Below are positions 63,424 to 64,000 of a stretch of DNA of 64,000 nucleotides, piece after piece. Both the position numbers and the translations under genes were made by a program. The notes below the pieces were generated by a model. That model had not been told where the DNA came from. It saw only the letters and a program-made list of their open reading frames with translations, and ran no database searches. This stretch comes from Croceicoccus bisphenolivorans. GTDB taxonomy: Bacteria; Pseudomonadota; Alphaproteobacteria; Sphingomonadales; Sphingomonadaceae. The stretch spans positions 280,510 through 344,509 of the forward strand of contig NZ_LRSE01000001.1 of NCBI RefSeq assembly GCF_001634625.1. The letters are read 5' to 3'. Numbering within the stretch: position 1 is the stretch's first letter; every line of letters begins with the position of its first letter.

Positions 63424-64000
63424 CTACTTCACGTAGGCGTGGAAATCGGGCGTGCGCCGCTCGTTAAAGGCTTTCATACCCTCCTTGGACTCGTCGGTAT
63501 CGTAATAGAGCTTCACCGAATTGAGCGCGAGCATCGAGATGCCGCGAATATTGTCGCTGTCAGCATTGAACGAACGCTTGGCCAGCGCCAGCGCGGTCGG
63601 CGAACGCTCCCCGATGATCTGCGTCCACTCGTCGACTGCCGCGTCTAGTTCGTCATGCGGAACGACTTTGTTGACAAGACCCATCTCGAGCGCTTCCTGG
63701 GCAGTATACTGCAGGTTTAGATACCAGATCTCGCGTGCTTTCTTGTCGCCGACATGGCGGGCCAGAAACGCGGTGCCCCAACCGGCGTCAACCGAACCGA
63801 CTTTCGGCCCGACCTGTCCCAGCTTGGCTGTGTCCGACATGATCGAAAGATCGCAAAGCGTGGCGAACACGTTGCCGCCGCCAATCGCGAAACCGTTGAT
63901 CCGTGCAATCACCGGCTTGGGAATGTCGCGAATGATCGACTGCAGCTCGTCGATCGGCAATCCGACGATGCTGTCAACGGCGGCGTAAAAGTCGTCCATT
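63424..64000 (-). CDS. Crotonase-family enzyme, BadI/MenB-like, 5'-truncated
   Basis: At least 191 C-terminal residues; the frame continues past the end of the window. ARINGFAIGGGNVFATLCDL, KLGQVGPKVGSVDAGWGTAF and GDKKAREIWYLN are shared by dihydroxynaphthoyl-CoA synthase (MenB) and 2-ketocyclohexanecarboxyl-CoA hydrolase (BadI). The C-terminus YYDTDESKEGMKAF and the downstream FHAYVK resemble BadI from memory more than MenB. With a CoA-transferase, BKACE and hydratase behind it, ring opening of an alicyclic CoA ester is a reasonable guess; no men genes are visible. About 70-80 N-terminal residues are missing. Confidence 0.8.
   Translation of the reverse strand, partial: MDDFYAAVDSIVGLPIDELQSIIRDIPKPVIARINGFAIGGGNVFATLCDLSIMSDTAKLGQVGPKVGSVDAGWGTAFLARHVGDKKAREIWYLNLQYTAQEALEMGLVNKVVPHDELDAAVDEWTQIIGERSPTALALAKRSFNADSDNIRGISMLALNSVKLYYDTDESKEGMKAFNERRTPDFHAYVK

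Noticed and set aside
63424..64000. Assigning the last gene as menB
   Set aside because: No other menaquinone genes, the organism type normally uses ubiquinone, and the C-terminus looks more like BadI; left as BadI/MenB-like.
1..64000. CRISPR arrays, insertion sequences, prophage or toxin-antitoxin modules
   Set aside because: No spaced direct repeats, transposase or phage-type genes, or recognisable toxin pairs were seen in the window.

Overview
The window is GC-rich, densely packed chromosomal DNA from an alphaproteobacterium, most likely a member of the Sphingomonadales. Several features point there: a 1570-residue NAD-type glutamate dehydrogenase, the recG-sdhE-mfd block, the divL-tsaE-amgK-murU-addB-addA-trxA chain, a DivL-type pseudokinase, many TTG/GTG starts, and small TonB-like proteins. 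Betaine-lipid genes and Pho-type sites suggest an organism that copes with phosphate scarcity. The genus cannot be fixed from the sequence.

Layout. 1-5.3 kb: end of a dihydroorotase-family amidohydrolase, a universal stress protein, a TonB-like protein, a META-domain lipoprotein, a thiopurine methyltransferase, a GNAT enzyme and a GcvA-like LysR regulator. 5.4-5.7 kb: a decayed gene. 5.8-14.3 kb: thyA, tRNA-Pro(CGG), NAD-glutamate dehydrogenase, and trehalose synthesis (otsB-otsA). 14.4-23.4 kb: a DUF1963 protein, recG, sdhE, mfd, nadK and tRNA-Asn(GTT). 23.5-34.3 kb: CsbD, ppx-ppk, a small TPR protein, a beta-helix-like lipoprotein paired with a TonB-dependent receptor, a PRC-barrel protein and a PhoB-like regulator. 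34.4-40.4 kb: secA, small secreted proteins, argJ and an inositol-monophosphatase-family enzyme. 40.4-54.1 kb: a minus-strand run from an exported-protein gene through ahcY and divL to trxA. 54.3-59.7 kb: peroxiredoxin, btaA-btaB (betaine lipid), pgsA, an LplT-like transporter and an EVE protein. 59.9-64 kb: an operon of CoA-ester enzymes that continues past the window.

The main discovery is a set of matching two-part sites of the form NNGTCAY-4 bp-GTGTMAY with an 11-bp repeat, like PhoB boxes. They lie upstream of ppk-ppx, between the TPR gene and the lipoprotein/TonB-receptor pair, and upstream of the PhoB-like regulator. A looser 11-bp-phased array precedes btaA. Together they suggest a local phosphate-starvation regulon covering polyphosphate, membrane-lipid replacement and an undescribed outer-membrane uptake pair. 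The regulator keeps its probable phospho-acceptor Asp but lacks the receiver lysine. All links to phosphate are inference from sequence.
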